A DNA stretch of 64,000 nucleotides. Origin: JAPLDA01 sp043787975 (GTDB taxonomy: Bacteria > Bacteroidota > Bacteroidia > AKYH767-A > 2013-40CM-41-45). Below, one piece after another: positions 17,676-26,737 of the stretch. Numbering within the stretch: the first letter of the stretch is position 1; every line of letters starts with the position of its first letter. The stretch is taken from assembly GCA_043787975.1 (NCBI GenBank), contig JAYVUK010000001.1, positions 62,001 to 126,000 of the forward strand, written 5' to 3'. The position numbers and the translations under genes are program-made. The notes under the pieces are model-generated. The model was given only the letters and a program-made list of their open reading frames with translations, did no database searches and was not told the origin of the DNA.

Positions 17676-20600
17676 ATGCTTATAAAGAGAAGCTGCCTTT
17701 TTTTATTTTTTCTTTCCTTATTCACAACTTCTGAGTTGAAGGCAACTCATATTGTGGGTGGGGAACTTAACTATACATACTTAGGCGGAAATAATTACCA
17801 GATACGTCTTATCGTTTACCGCGATTGTACTTTCGGGATTGCATTTGATGACACGGCTCACGTAGGATTTTTCAATTCCGCCAATATGCTGGTTGATAGC
17901 CTGTACATGGACACTACAAGTGGAGCTTCGAGAATCATTGGTCCTATTCCTAATTTTATTAACTCTCCTTGTATTATTCCTCCAAGCAATATCTGTTATG
18001 AATATTGCATATACACTGATACGATTAATCTTCCCCCGATTCCGGGTGGTTACCAGGTTGTTTACCAGCGATGTTGCCGGAATTTCTCTATCGTTAATCT
18101 TACTAACCCCTTGACTGTCGGATCAACCGATTATGCTACGATCCCGGATACATCAATCGTTTCTTTTGACAGCAATCCAAGGTTTACAAATTTACCACCC
18201 AATTATATTTGTGTGAATGAACCGTTGATTTTTGATCATTCCGCAACCGATGCCGATGGTGATTCCCTGGTGTATGAATTATGTACACCGCTTGACGGAG
18301 CTACGCCAATGACTCCTGAACCTCATCCACCCAATTCACCTCCATATACACCAGTAACTTTTCAACTTCCTTACAATTTAGGAAATGTTCTTGGGGGAGT
18401 TCCTATGACGATTAATTCCGCAACAGGATTGTTGACTGCAACTCCGAATGCAACGGGACAATTTGTATATGGTGTTTGTGTGAATGAATATCGTAACGGA
18501 GTTCTCATCGGTAGAACCAGCAGGGATTTCCAGGTGAATGTGGTTCCATGTCAGAACATCACCGTGGCATCTCTTTTTGCCCCGGCTTTTGTTTGCGGAA
18601 CTAATCAGGCGACTTTTATCAATACTAGTTCAGGAGCGTCATCTTATAATTGGAATTTTGGAGACACGACCACACTCGGTGATACGTCTATCCAGTTTAG
18701 CCCTTCATATACGTATCCTGATTCAGGAACGTACCATGTGATGCTGATCGCACATTCTCCGGTTAATCCGATATGCGCCGATACTACATACGGAAATGTA
18801 CATGTCTTTCCTTCTTTCTACAGTGCTCTTAATATGACGAATCAACATTGTTCCAGCGTATTTAATTTTTATGATGCCTCGTTTGGAGTCAGTGCGCCGG
18901 CAGATTACTGGCATTGGGATTTCGGAGATGGAATTTTTTCTGCGAATCAAAATCCTGTTCATTCCTATTCGGCAGCCGGTACTTACAATGTTACATTCAT
19001 TTCATCTGCCGATTCAGGATGCACGGATACCGTTTCGATGATCGTCCATGTGCTGGATGTGCCCGTCAGTTCATTCTCATCTATTATTGATACCTGTCTT
19101 TTACAAATTACGTTAGCGGATAGTAGCTCGTTCACCAGTATGCATCAATGGAGTTTCGGTGACGGATATTATTCGGGCTTAGCAACAGTTTCACATACCT
19201 ATCTTTCGGATGGTACGTATCACATTGATTTGGTTGCCATGTCCGATTCAGGATGTTCAGACACATCCAATCTGACAATCTTATTACCACCTCTTCCCGT
19301 CGCTTCTTATTTTTATCAGCATCCTTTATGCGATTCAGTCGTATCGTACTTCAGCAATTCTCACGATGCAATTCAATACAGTTGGGATTTCGGAGACGGA
19401 AATTCAGCGATCACTCCCAATGTCATTCACACCTATAGTAATCCCGGAACATACGTGTCTACTCTCGTTGTAAATTCTGCTTATTGCAGTGATACGATAT
19501 CTCATCCTGTAACGATTGATACCATACCTGAGGCAGCATTCAAACATCCTTTTGTTTGCGGACTGGCCAATGATTTTATCGATTCAAGTAGGAGTGCAAT
19601 TTATTACGATTGGAACTTTGGTGATGGCAACTTGTCAACCATTCAAAATCCGACGCACAATTATCTCAATCCCGGAGTTTACAATGTAACGCTTGTCGTA
19701 ACAACGGAAGTTGGTTGCACCGATTCAACCGCTCAGACCATCACAGTCTACCCGACGACGATTGCTGCCTTTGCGCCACAGGTTACTCCATGCAATTCGT
19801 ATGTGACTTTTATGAACAGTTCGACGAACGGACAATTGTTCAACTGGAATTTCGGAGACAGCACCAGTGCAATTTCACCCGTTATAAATCCACCGCATAT
19901 TTATCATCATGCAGGCAACTATACGGTAACGTTGATTTCAAATCCCGGAGTATGCGCAGACTCTACTTCAAGAAATCTAATGATTAGCGTTCCTCCTGAA
20001 GCTTCTTTTATTCATCCGGATGAGTGTGGGTTAACAGCGCACTTTACCAATCAAAGCACTGACAACATTTTTAATAATTGGAATTTCGGCGATGGTATAA
20101 CAAGTAATAGCCTCAGCCCTTCACATGCATACTCAGTCGGTGGTACGTATCCTGTTACGCTTGTTGTTGTCAACAATGATTTATGCAGTGACACAGCAGC
20201 ATCTTCATTAAGGGTACAATTGCCTTCCATTGCGCAATTTTATAATTACATTGATACCTGTGAACAAAATGTAAAGCTGATCAATCAATCGCAACTGGCG
20301 AGTTCTTACCTGTGGGATTTCGGAGACGGAACATCATCAACGGAAGTAAATGTGATACATCAATACAGCAGTTCCGGACTTTACAATGTCATGTTGATTG
20401 CCGAACCGAATTCAGCATGCCCGGATACGATGGTGAAACCTGTTTCTGCTTTCAGGCCTGAAACATCCGGTCTTTATATTCCAAATGCATTTACACCCAA
20501 TGGAGATGGCAAAAATGACGGGTTTTCAATTACGGGATACAACCGATGTTTATTCTATCACCTGACGATCTTCAACCGTTGGGGAGAAAAGATATTTGAG

Positions 20601-20726
20601 TCGGATGACATTTCAAAACCATGGGATGGCTACAGCAATGAAAGCCCTGTCCAGGAAGGAGTGTACGTTTACCTGTTGTCAGGGGGAGGAAAAGAACTGC
20701 TGGGACACGTCACTGTTTTAAAATAA
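17676..20726 (+). CDS. T9SS type B secreted protein with eight PKD domains (tandem paralogue)
   Basis: Start ATG 17676 (1016 residues) aligns codon for codon with the paralogue (ML-I-K-R against MF-I-K-K); a TTG nine bases earlier is less likely. The domain order is identical: signal peptide, ATHIVGGELNYTYLG N-domain with CCRN and DADGDSLVYELC, eight PKD repeats with W-x-FGD cores, and CHU_C terminus IPNAFTPNGDGKNDGF ... RWGEKIFES. PKD repeats match position by position between copies, so the whole gene was duplicated rather than single repeats. It ends 3 bp before a convergent small gene, with no terminator between. Confidence 0.92.
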   Translation: MLIKRSCLFLFFLSLFTTSELKATHIVGGELNYTYLGGNNYQIRLIVYRDCTFGIAFDDTAHVGFFNSANMLVDSLYMDTTSGASRIIGPIPNFINSPCIIPPSNICYEYCIYTDTINLPPIPGGYQVVYQRCCRNFSIVNLTNPLTVGSTDYATIPDTSIVSFDSNPRFTNLPPNYICVNEPLIFDHSATDADGDSLVYELCTPLDGATPMTPEPHPPNSPPYTPVTFQLPYNLGNVLGGVPMTINSATGLLTATPNATGQFVYGVCVNEYRNGVLIGRTSRDFQVNVVPCQNITVASLFAPAFVCGTNQATFINTSSGASSYNWNFGDTTTLGDTSIQFSPSYTYPDSGTYHVMLIAHSPVNPICADTTYGNVHVFPSFYSALNMTNQHCSSVFNFYDASFGVSAPADYWHWDFGDGIFSANQNPVHSYSAAGTYNVTFISSADSGCTDTVSMIVHVLDVPVSSFSSIIDTCLLQITLADSSSFTSMHQWSFGDGYYSGLATVSHTYLSDGTYHIDLVAMSDSGCSDTSNLTILLPPLPVASYFYQHPLCDSVVSYFSNSHDAIQYSWDFGDGNSAITPNVIHTYSNPGTYVSTLVVNSAYCSDTISHPVTIDTIPEAAFKHPFVCGLANDFIDSSRSAIYYDWNFGDGNLSTIQNPTHNYLNPGVYNVTLVVTTEVGCTDSTAQTITVYPTTIAAFAPQVTPCNSYVTFMNSSTNGQLFNWNFGDSTSAISPVINPPHIYHHAGNYTVTLISNPGVCADSTSRNLMISVPPEASFIHPDECGLTAHFTNQSTDNIFNNWNFGDGITSNSLSPSHAYSVGGTYPVTLVVVNNDLCSDTAASSLRVQLPSIAQFYNYIDTCEQNVKLINQSQLASSYLWDFGDGTSSTEVNVIHQYSSSGLYNVMLIAEPNSACPDTMVKPVSAFRPETSGLYIPNAFTPNGDGKNDGFSITGYNRCLFYHLTIFNRWGEKIFESDDISKPWDGYSNESPVQEGVYVYLLSGGGKELLGHVTVLK

Positions 20727-20729
20727 TTT

Positions 20730-21092
20730 TCAGACGGCCATTGCTACAATGTAATTTTCTTCTGCCGATTGAAACGGAGTGCTGATTTCCCGTGCTTCCA
20801 GTTTTTCAAACAAGTGTTCAATAAATTCCTGCTCATTCACAGGGTCGTGATAGATGTTCCCGAAAATGTTTGACATCGTGCTGGAGATAACCGCAATGCT
20901 GACAGAAAATTTTTCGGAAGAAAAATTTAAATCCAGCAGCGAGGACAACGAACTGAATGTTTCCCCTTTTACGGCACTGATTATTCCTCTTTTAAAATCG
21001 GCATGTTGAACGTGGTAATTCATTTTCCGGAGTACATTATCGCAATAGCTGAATACGATGGGCATACTGTAATTGTAGAGATGTATTTTCAT
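20730..21092 (-). CDS. Small hypothetical protein
   Basis: A 120-residue protein that I do not recognise. The frame is open and codon use looks like the neighbours. It has a mixed alpha/beta look with no signal peptide or membrane segment; an in-frame ATG at 21065 (MPIVFSYCDN) is an alternative start. Notable features are a short Cys/Asn/His-containing N-terminal half (FSYCDNVLRKMNYHVQHADF) and an acidic helix near the end (NEQEFIEHLFEKLEAREI). It is convergent with the PKD gene and divergent from mltG. Confidence 0.5.
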   Translation of the reverse strand: MKIHLYNYSMPIVFSYCDNVLRKMNYHVQHADFKRGIISAVKGETFSSLSSLLDLNFSSEKFSVSIAVISSTMSNIFGNIYHDPVNEQEFIEHLFEKLEAREISTPFQSAEENYIVAMAV

Positions 21093-21221
21093 GGTTCAGT
21101 TTTTTACAAAATAAATTCCGGCGTGTTTCGTAGCGATTAACCAGATGTTAATGAATCGTGATTTTATTTTTATTTCAATGAGTCGATTCCATTACTTTCG
21201 CACCTGATTTAGTAAACCGTT

Positions 21222-22280
21222 ATGCCGAAAAGAAAAAAGGGAAGCATGCTTAAGAAGATCGTTTGGTCAATTGTACTGGTGCTTGTATTGGTGGCAGGAA
21301 CCGGAGGTTTTTTGCTTTACAAGGAGTTCCTGAAACCGAATGTTCAGCTGGTAAAACCAAAGCAACCGTATCTGTATATCCCCACAGGTTCAACTTTTGA
21401 AGATGTTGTAAAGATACTTACGCAACAGAATTTATTGCTCAATGAAAAGACGTTCCGATGGACTGCTGAGCGAATGAAATATACCACCGGCATAAAACCC
21501 GGAAAGTATTTACTGAAGCCGAAAATGAATAATAAGGAATTGATCACCTTGCTTCGGTTAGGAGAACAAACTCCTGTGCTCGTAATTTTTAACAACATCC
21601 GGACGAAAGACCAGCTTGCGCAAAAAGTTGCTGAACAAATTGAAGCTCCTTCATCAGCGATTTTAAATTTGCTGAATGATCGCGATTACGCAAGGCAACT
21701 GGGATTCACTCCCGAAAATATTCTTTCGTTATTCATTCCGGATACCTATGAATTTTATTGGAACACGTCTGCTGATCGATTCATCAAACGGATGAAAACG
21801 GAATACAATAAATTCTGGACGGACAGCATGAGACAAGCTGCAAAAAATATTGGTTTTAAACCGACTGAAGTTTCTGTTCTCGCTTCCATTGTTCAGCAGG
21901 AAACGAATAAAGCAGATGAAAAAAGTTTGATTGCCGGAGTGTACATTAACCGTTACCATAAAGGATGGAGACTCGAGGCCGATCCGACTCTTGTTTTTGC
22001 CTTGGGAGATTATTCAGTGAACCGTGTACTGAATGCTTACAAGCAAATTGATTCTCCTTACAACACATACATGTACGGAGGTTTGCCGCCCGGACCCATT
22101 TGTCTGCCTACCATCGCGTCTCTGAAAGCTGTTCTGAACTATACGAAACACAATTACATGTACTTTTGTGCACGCGATGATTTCTCCGGGCATCATAGTT
22201 TTGCAGCCACGTACGACCAGCATTTGGCAAATGCTCATCGGTTTCAAAAAGCGTTGAATAAGCGCGGAATAAAATCCTGA
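21222..22280 (+). CDS. mltG: Endolytic murein transglycosylase MltG
   Basis: A 352-residue inner-membrane enzyme that cuts nascent glycan strands and sets their length. It has a basic N-terminus and one membrane helix (about residues 10-28), a LysM-like region (YLYIPTGSTFEDVVKIL), then the YceG catalytic domain. Catalytic Glu227 lies in ASIVQQETN, with LEADPTLVFALG and SPYNTYMYGGLPPGPICLP, the family signature. A weak -7 (TACTTTCG, 21193-21200) lies 21 nt upstream. The following phosphohexomutase gene is 67 bp away with a weak -7 of its own. Confidence 0.95.
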   Translation: MPKRKKGSMLKKIVWSIVLVLVLVAGTGGFLLYKEFLKPNVQLVKPKQPYLYIPTGSTFEDVVKILTQQNLLLNEKTFRWTAERMKYTTGIKPGKYLLKPKMNNKELITLLRLGEQTPVLVIFNNIRTKDQLAQKVAEQIEAPSSAILNLLNDRDYARQLGFTPENILSLFIPDTYEFYWNTSADRFIKRMKTEYNKFWTDSMRQAAKNIGFKPTEVSVLASIVQQETNKADEKSLIAGVYINRYHKGWRLEADPTLVFALGDYSVNRVLNAYKQIDSPYNTYMYGGLPPGPICLPTIASLKAVLNYTKHNYMYFCARDDFSGHHSFAATYDQHLANAHRFQKALNKRGIKS

Positions 22281-22347
22281 TTTCAGTAAATGAGAAAGGA
22301 ATTTTAATTTCGTTACCATGAATGAATAGTAACATCAAAATTTTCAC

Positions 22348-23760
22348 ATGCAAAAAATAAAATTCGGAACAGACGGATGGCGTGCCATCATTGCAAAAGA
22401 TTTCACCGTTGAAAATGTAGCGCGTGTTGCAGAAGCAACGGCGGATTGGCTTTTGAAGCAGAAAAAAAATCCTTCGGTAATAGTCGGGCACGACTGCCGT
22501 TTTGGAGGACAGCTGTTTGCTGAAACGGTTGCGAAAGTCATGGGATCGAAAGGTGTGAAAATATTTTTTACCGAAGGGTTTGTTTCCACACCCATGATTT
22601 CTATGGGAACGCTTGTCAATAAATGTGATGTTGGAATTATCATCACGGCTAGCCATAACCCTCCTGCATACAATGGTTTCAAGCTGAAGGGTTCGTATGG
22701 CGGACCACTTACTCCGTCAAAGGTGCAGGAGATTGAAGACATGATTCCTCCTAAATCAGCTGTTGATGTTGACAGGATTTATTTGAATGAGCTTGTTGAA
22801 AAAGGATTGATTGAGGTGATTGATCTCGAAACAGAATATGTGAGACACGTAGAAAAGAATTTTGATCTGGATACCATCCGTAATTCAAAAATGAATTTTG
22901 CGTACGATGCTATGTATGGATCAGGAATGAATGTGATGAAACGTTTGTTCCCCGATATCGTCAAGTTGCACTGCGACGACAACCCGGGTTTTCACGGACA
23001 GGCACCGGAACCGATTCACAAAAACTTGAAAGAGTTTTCTGAGCTGATTAAGAAAGACGGGAAAATTGATTGCGGGCTTGTTACCGATGGTGATGCAGAC
23101 CGTATCGGGCTGTATGATAACAAAGGAAATTTTATTGACTCACATCATATCATTCTGCTGCTCATTCATTATCTCTACAAGTATAAAAATATGAGAGGTA
23201 AAGTTTGTACGGCTTTCAGCACCACTCCGAAAGTGGAGAAACTTTGCAAGCATTACGGACTGGAATGTGAAACAGTGAAAATCGGTTTCAAATACATTTG
23301 CGAGATTATGATTCACGAAGATGTGTTGTTGGGTGGAGAAGAGAGTGGAGGTATTGCGATTAAAGGACACATTCCTGAGCGTGATGGAATCTGGATGGGA
23401 CTTGTGATTTGGGAATTTATGGCGAAGAGTGGAAAATCATTGACTGACCTGATTAAAGAAGTATATGATATTGTCGGAGCATTTGCATTTGAACGCTCTG
23501 ATCTGCATCTGAAAGAAGAAATTAAAAACAAAATTGTTGCGAACACGGCGAAAGGAGCGTACAAAAACTTTGGTAAATATGTAGTGAAACGTACGGAAGA
23601 TTTGGATGGCTATAAATATTTCTTTGATGACGAAAATAAGGAATGGCTTCTCATTCGTGCTTCGGGTACAGAACCTGTGTTACGCACCTATGCTGAATCT
23701 GCGACGGACGAAGGTGCTTTTGCCATTCTCAAAGCTGCTGAAGAAACGTTATTGAATTAG
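22348..23760 (+). CDS. Phosphoglucomutase/phosphomannomutase family enzyme
   Basis: A 470-residue alpha-D-phosphohexomutase that moves phosphate between C1 and C6 of a hexose. All four domain signatures are present: GTDGWRAIIAKDFT at the N-terminus, active-site phosphoserine Ser102 in TASHNPPAYNGFK, the metal-binding loop DGDADR (247-252), the sugar loop GGEESGGI, and the phosphate-binding RASGTEPVLR near the C-terminus. It would feed sugar nucleotide synthesis for the cell envelope. Glucose, mannose or glucosamine phosphate as substrate cannot be decided from motifs. Confidence 0.93.
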   Translation: MQKIKFGTDGWRAIIAKDFTVENVARVAEATADWLLKQKKNPSVIVGHDCRFGGQLFAETVAKVMGSKGVKIFFTEGFVSTPMISMGTLVNKCDVGIIITASHNPPAYNGFKLKGSYGGPLTPSKVQEIEDMIPPKSAVDVDRIYLNELVEKGLIEVIDLETEYVRHVEKNFDLDTIRNSKMNFAYDAMYGSGMNVMKRLFPDIVKLHCDDNPGFHGQAPEPIHKNLKEFSELIKKDGKIDCGLVTDGDADRIGLYDNKGNFIDSHHIILLLIHYLYKYKNMRGKVCTAFSTTPKVEKLCKHYGLECETVKIGFKYICEIMIHEDVLLGGEESGGIAIKGHIPERDGIWMGLVIWEFMAKSGKSLTDLIKEVYDIVGAFAFERSDLHLKEEIKNKIVANTAKGAYKNFGKYVVKRTEDLDGYKYFFDDENKEWLLIRASGTEPVLRTYAESATDEGAFAILKAAEETLLN

Positions 23761-23787
23761 TAATTTTCTAAACTAAGACCAAATATT

Positions 23788-24801
23788 TTGAAACCGCAAA
23801 GAGCGCTGAGTTGGCGCAGAGGTTCGCAGAGGAAAAAAAATGAAAAAGAATCTCGGCGATTTTCTCTGCGTTCTCTGCGAACTCAGCGGTTATTTTTTTT
23901 TCTTTTAGCCATGCTTTTTTTTCAGAACGTGTATGCTCAAAACGATACACTGAGATTTTTGGAATCTTCACCTGTATTGAATCATCATCGCATGAACCTG
24001 GTTAAGTACTCTGCCATCGGGTTGTATCCGGTAAGTATGTATTGGCTTTACAAACAGTGGTACAAAGATTATCCGCAATCATCCTTTCATTTTTTTAATG
24101 ACGAAGGTGAGTGGCAGCAAATGGATAAATGCGGACACGTTCTTACTTCATACACGGTTGGCAAGGCAGGATTCAAAGCATTGCAATGGGCGGGAGAGGA
24201 AAATAAAAAAGCAATTTGGTATGGAGCAGGAATTGGTTTTTTGTTCCAGGCAACGGTGGAGGTGTTCGATGGCTTTTCATCGCAGTGGGGATTTTCCGCA
24301 ACGGATATTGCAGCAAACACATTGGGAACGGCCATCTTTATCAGTCAGCAACTTGCATGGAATGAACAACGGATTCAACTAAAATTTTCTTTTCATCAAA
24401 GCGACTATTCAAACTATCGTCCCAATGTGCTTGGATCCAATCTCGCGGAGAATATTTTGAAAGATTACAACGGTCAAACCTATTGGATTTCGGCAAATCC
24501 GTATTCATTCATGAACAAAGATTCAAAATTCCCGAAGTGCTTAAATGTTGCTGTGGGTTACGGAGCGAATGGAATGATCGGAGGATATTCAAATCCTTCT
24601 GTTGTTGGTGATCAAACTGTTCCCCAGTTTGATCGTTATCGCCAATATTATTTATCACTTGATGTTGATCTTACGAAAATTCAGACACGCTCGAAATTTT
24701 TGAGCGCAGCATTTAAGCTGATCAATGTCATCAAACTTCCGGCTCCAGCCATTGAATTTAACAACGGTCACAAAACAAAATTCCATGCGCTCTATTTTTG
24801 A
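23788..24801 (+). CDS. DUF2279 family exported protein, N-terminus encoded in a repeat element
   Basis: The conserved body runs from about residue 52 to the end: FNDEGEWQQMDKCGH, WYGAGIGFLFQATVEVFDGFSSQWGFS, DIAANTLGTAIFISQQL and ENILKDYNGQTYW, all typical of DUF2279 (predicted periplasmic/outer-membrane proteins in Bacteroidota). The start is uncertain. The frame opens with TTG 23788, and residues about 2-35 are translated from the inverted-repeat element 23792-23893. The only in-frame ATG before the body (23911) leaves just MLFFQNVYA, too short for a signal peptide, while the longer form gives a basic n-region and a hydrophobic stretch LFFFLLAMLFF ending VYA|Q. An out-of-frame ATG (23840) inside the element reads MKKNLGDFLC. 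Confidence 0.75.
   Translation: MKPQRALSWRRGSQRKKNEKESRRFSLRSLRTQRLFFFLLAMLFFQNVYAQNDTLRFLESSPVLNHHRMNLVKYSAIGLYPVSMYWLYKQWYKDYPQSSFHFFNDEGEWQQMDKCGHVLTSYTVGKAGFKALQWAGEENKKAIWYGAGIGFLFQATVEVFDGFSSQWGFSATDIAANTLGTAIFISQQLAWNEQRIQLKFSFHQSDYSNYRPNVLGSNLAENILKDYNGQTYWISANPYSFMNKDSKFPKCLNVAVGYGANGMIGGYSNPSVVGDQTVPQFDRYRQYYLSLDVDLTKIQTRSKFLSAAFKLINVIKLPAPAIEFNNGHKTKFHALYF
23792..23893. repeat. About 100-bp imperfect inverted-repeat element
   Basis: The left arm (23792-23835) is complementary, with small gaps, to the right arm (23857-23893). Both contain two spaced CTCTGCG/CGCAGAG words and an AACTCAGCG/CGCTGAGTT word. The centre is A-rich with AATCTCGGCGA. It resembles a dispersed palindromic element often misannotated as short proteins with TAEFAENAE-like translations. 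Only one copy lies in the window, and it covers the 5' end of the DUF2279 gene. Confidence 0.8.
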
Positions 24802-24853
24802 TTCGTTGTTTTTCTCAAATAATTTTAGTTTAACCTTGGTGAAATGAATCATG

Positions 24854-24861
24854 TATCTTTG
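24854..24861 (+). promoter_or_regulatory. Putative -7 element of the Smr-domain gene
   Basis: TATCTTTG matches TAnnTTTG, 23 nt before ATG 24885. A TTG at 24836-24838 has a short 15-nt spacing. Confidence 0.5.
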
Positions 24862-24884
24862 ATTTTTCAATTCAAAATTATTTC

Positions 24885-25970
24885 ATGAGACTTCATGTTG
24901 GTGATAAAGTGCGTTTTCTGAACGAAGCCATTGAAGGTCAGGTTTCGAAAATTCTTAGTAACGATCGTGTTGAAATAGTGACTTCAGAAGGGTTCTCCCA
25001 AACGGCTTCCGAGCACCAGTTGGTCAAAGTGGAGTTCAGCATGGAAGAAAAGGTTGTCGAGGACAAAGAGCCGGTCGAACAGGAAGTTGTTGCAAAGAAG
25101 AAAAGGTATGAAGAAATTCCCAATCCGGTTGCACCATCGAGGCTTCCCGTTATTCCTTCGTTAGAGAGCGATGAAACTATTTACGTGGCCATTGTGCTGG
25201 AAGATGAACGTTCACCTTTGACAAGTGACATCGAAATGACATTGGTAAATAATTGCAGTTACTCGATTGTCTTTTCAGTATCGAAGAAAAAAGATGACAT
25301 TCGTTCGGGAGCTGCTGCCGGAATTTTAAAACCAAAATCGGAACAATTTATCGGCGCGTTTTCACAGGATGAGCTACATAAGTTTGATGGTTTCATCCTG
25401 GAGATTCTTTTTTTTAGTGAAAAGGATTATGTGCCGAAACCTCCTTTTGAGAAACACCTAATTTTTACTTCCTCTGATTTTATGAATCATGAATATTGGG
25501 AAGTGTTGAAAGGGAGAGAAGACCAGGTTTTACTGATGCCTGTGTATGTCGTCAACCAGGAGCGCGATGTCAACGTGAAAAAATTATTGGAGCGTTACCA
25601 GCGGAAAGATGATGAAGATAAAGCGCGCGCGGAAACATATTCTAAAAATTCAAAAGGGAAATTGCGACCGCAAAAATTTGTGCTGCTCTCAAAGGAAAAA
25701 GTAGTTGACCTTCACATTGAAGAATTGGTGAAGGATTTTTCTGACATGAGCAATGCGCAAATCATATCGTACCAGTTGAATTTTTTTCTCTACGAAATGG
25801 ACCAGGCCGTTTTGAATAAACTGAATAAAATTACATTCATTCACGGAGTAGGGCAAGGTGTGCTGAAAAGTGCGATCAAAGAGCAACTGAAAAAATACCC
25901 GAACATACGTTACCGTGAAGCGCCGGCAGAAAAATTCGGTTACGGGGCGACGGAGGTGGAATTCATTTAG
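24885..25970 (+). CDS. DUF2027/Smr-domain protein
   Basis: A 361-residue cytosolic protein. The N-terminal about 55 residues (LHVGDKVRFLNEAIEGQVSKI) form a small beta-barrel seen in DUF2027 proteins. The middle (about 90-240) is a beta-rich domain with YVAIVLEDERSPLTSD. The last about 90 residues are an Smr domain with DLHIEELV and the HGVGQGVLKSAI loop, the MutS2-type nicking or RNA-cleaving module. MutS2 itself is not adjacent. It probably acts on nucleic acids, but the substrate is unknown. Convergent with the FAH gene, with a heptamer hairpin between. Confidence 0.88.
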   Translation: MRLHVGDKVRFLNEAIEGQVSKILSNDRVEIVTSEGFSQTASEHQLVKVEFSMEEKVVEDKEPVEQEVVAKKKRYEEIPNPVAPSRLPVIPSLESDETIYVAIVLEDERSPLTSDIEMTLVNNCSYSIVFSVSKKKDDIRSGAAAGILKPKSEQFIGAFSQDELHKFDGFILEILFFSEKDYVPKPPFEKHLIFTSSDFMNHEYWEVLKGREDQVLLMPVYVVNQERDVNVKKLLERYQRKDDEDKARAETYSKNSKGKLRPQKFVLLSKEKVVDLHIEELVKDFSDMSNAQIISYQLNFFLYEMDQAVLNKLNKITFIHGVGQGVLKSAIKEQLKKYPNIRYREAPAEKFGYGATEVEFI

Positions 25971-25983
25971 AAAGCGCTGAGAG

Positions 25984-26043
25984 AGTTCAAAGTTCTTAGT
26001 TCAAAGGTTTGTCTGCAAAACTTTGAACTAAGAACTTTGAACT
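25984..26043. repeat. Inverted heptamer array (hairpin), AGTTCWW family
   Basis: Four 7-nt units face four inverted ones. Left: AGTTCAA, AGTTCTT, AGTTCAA, AGGTTTG (25984-26011). Right: CAAAACT, TTGAACT, AAGAACT, TTGAACT (26016-26043). The outer 23 bp pair perfectly. It lies between convergent genes and overlaps the FAH stop codon, so it may end transcription both ways although no T-run follows. Confidence 0.85.
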
Positions 26044-26653
26044 ACTGTACCTTGACAGTTAATAATTTGATGTCCTCTAAGTATGCTTCTAACAAATCAT
26101 TTGCATGCACTTGCCCGACTCCTTTCGGTGTTCCGGTAAAAATTAGATCTCCTTTTTTCAGGGTAATAAATTTAGATACATAGGAAATTATTTTATCGAA
26201 TGAAAAAATCATCAGTTCGTTATTCCCTTGCTGAACAGTCTTTCCATTGATGTCAAGATGGAAATTTATTTGTTGAAGATCCGATAGTTTGTTATGTGAA
26301 ATAAATGCTCCGACCGGAGCTGAATGGTCAAATGCTTTTGCCGCTTCCCAGGGCAATCCTTTTTCTTTTTGCTTTTGCTGAATGTCGCGTGCTGTGAAAT
26401 CAATTCCAACGGAGATTTCATCGTAGTAACGATGTGCAAATTTTTCATCAATGTGTTTTCCTTCTTTACAAATTTTCAAAACTAATTCCACTTCATGATG
26501 AATGTCGTTCGAAAATTCAGGAAGATAAAAGTTACGTTGTTTAGGAAGCAACGCTGTGTCCGGCTTGAGAAAAAAAACAGGCTCTGTCGGAACTTCGTTT
26601 TTTAATTCCTGCGCATGTTCAACATAATTACGACCGATGCAGATGATTTTCAT
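26042..26653 (-). CDS. Fumarylacetoacetate hydrolase family protein
   Basis: A 203-residue enzyme of the FAH fold, of the compact acylpyruvase/YcgM type. It opens MKIICIGRNYVEHAQEL, with metal ligands in HHEVELVL (two Glu) and the Asp region YDEISVGIDFTARD, then LKKGDLIFTGTPKGVG, the family end motif. The start at 26653 is clear from homology; the frame continues upstream only because heptamer repeat sequence happens to be open. It probably cleaves a 2,4-dioxo acid or acylpyruvate with Mg2+. The neighbouring exonuclease is unrelated in function. Confidence 0.9.
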   Translation of the reverse strand: MKIICIGRNYVEHAQELKNEVPTEPVFFLKPDTALLPKQRNFYLPEFSNDIHHEVELVLKICKEGKHIDEKFAHRYYDEISVGIDFTARDIQQKQKEKGLPWEAAKAFDHSAPVGAFISHNKLSDLQQINFHLDINGKTVQQGNNELMIFSFDKIISYVSKFITLKKGDLIFTGTPKGVGQVHANDLLEAYLEDIKLLTVKVQ

Positions 26654-26659
26654 TTTAAA

Positions 26660-26737
26660 AGTTCTTAGTTCAAAGTTTTTAGTTCTTGTGTGACTGTTTT
26701 TAAAACGACAACAACTAGGAACTAACAACGAGGAACT
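26660..26737. repeat. Inverted heptamer array, AGTTCWW family
   Basis: Units AGTTCTT, AGTTCAA, AGTTTTT, AGTTCTT (26660-26687) face AACAACT, AGGAACT, AACAACG, AGGAACT (26710-26737) across a 22-nt spacer containing GTTTTTAAAAC. It fills the gap between the exonuclease and FAH genes and lies just before the FAH start codon. Confidence 0.75.

Noticed and set aside
22108..22742. Two minus-strand ORFs of 182 and 132 residues over mltG and the phosphohexomutase gene
   Set aside because: Both lie antisense to strongly conserved genes and have no domain signature.
23768..23971. Minus-strand ORF with TAEFAENAEK text as a gene
   Set aside because: It is the translation of the inverted-repeat element and overlaps the DUF2279 gene start; no homologous protein architecture.
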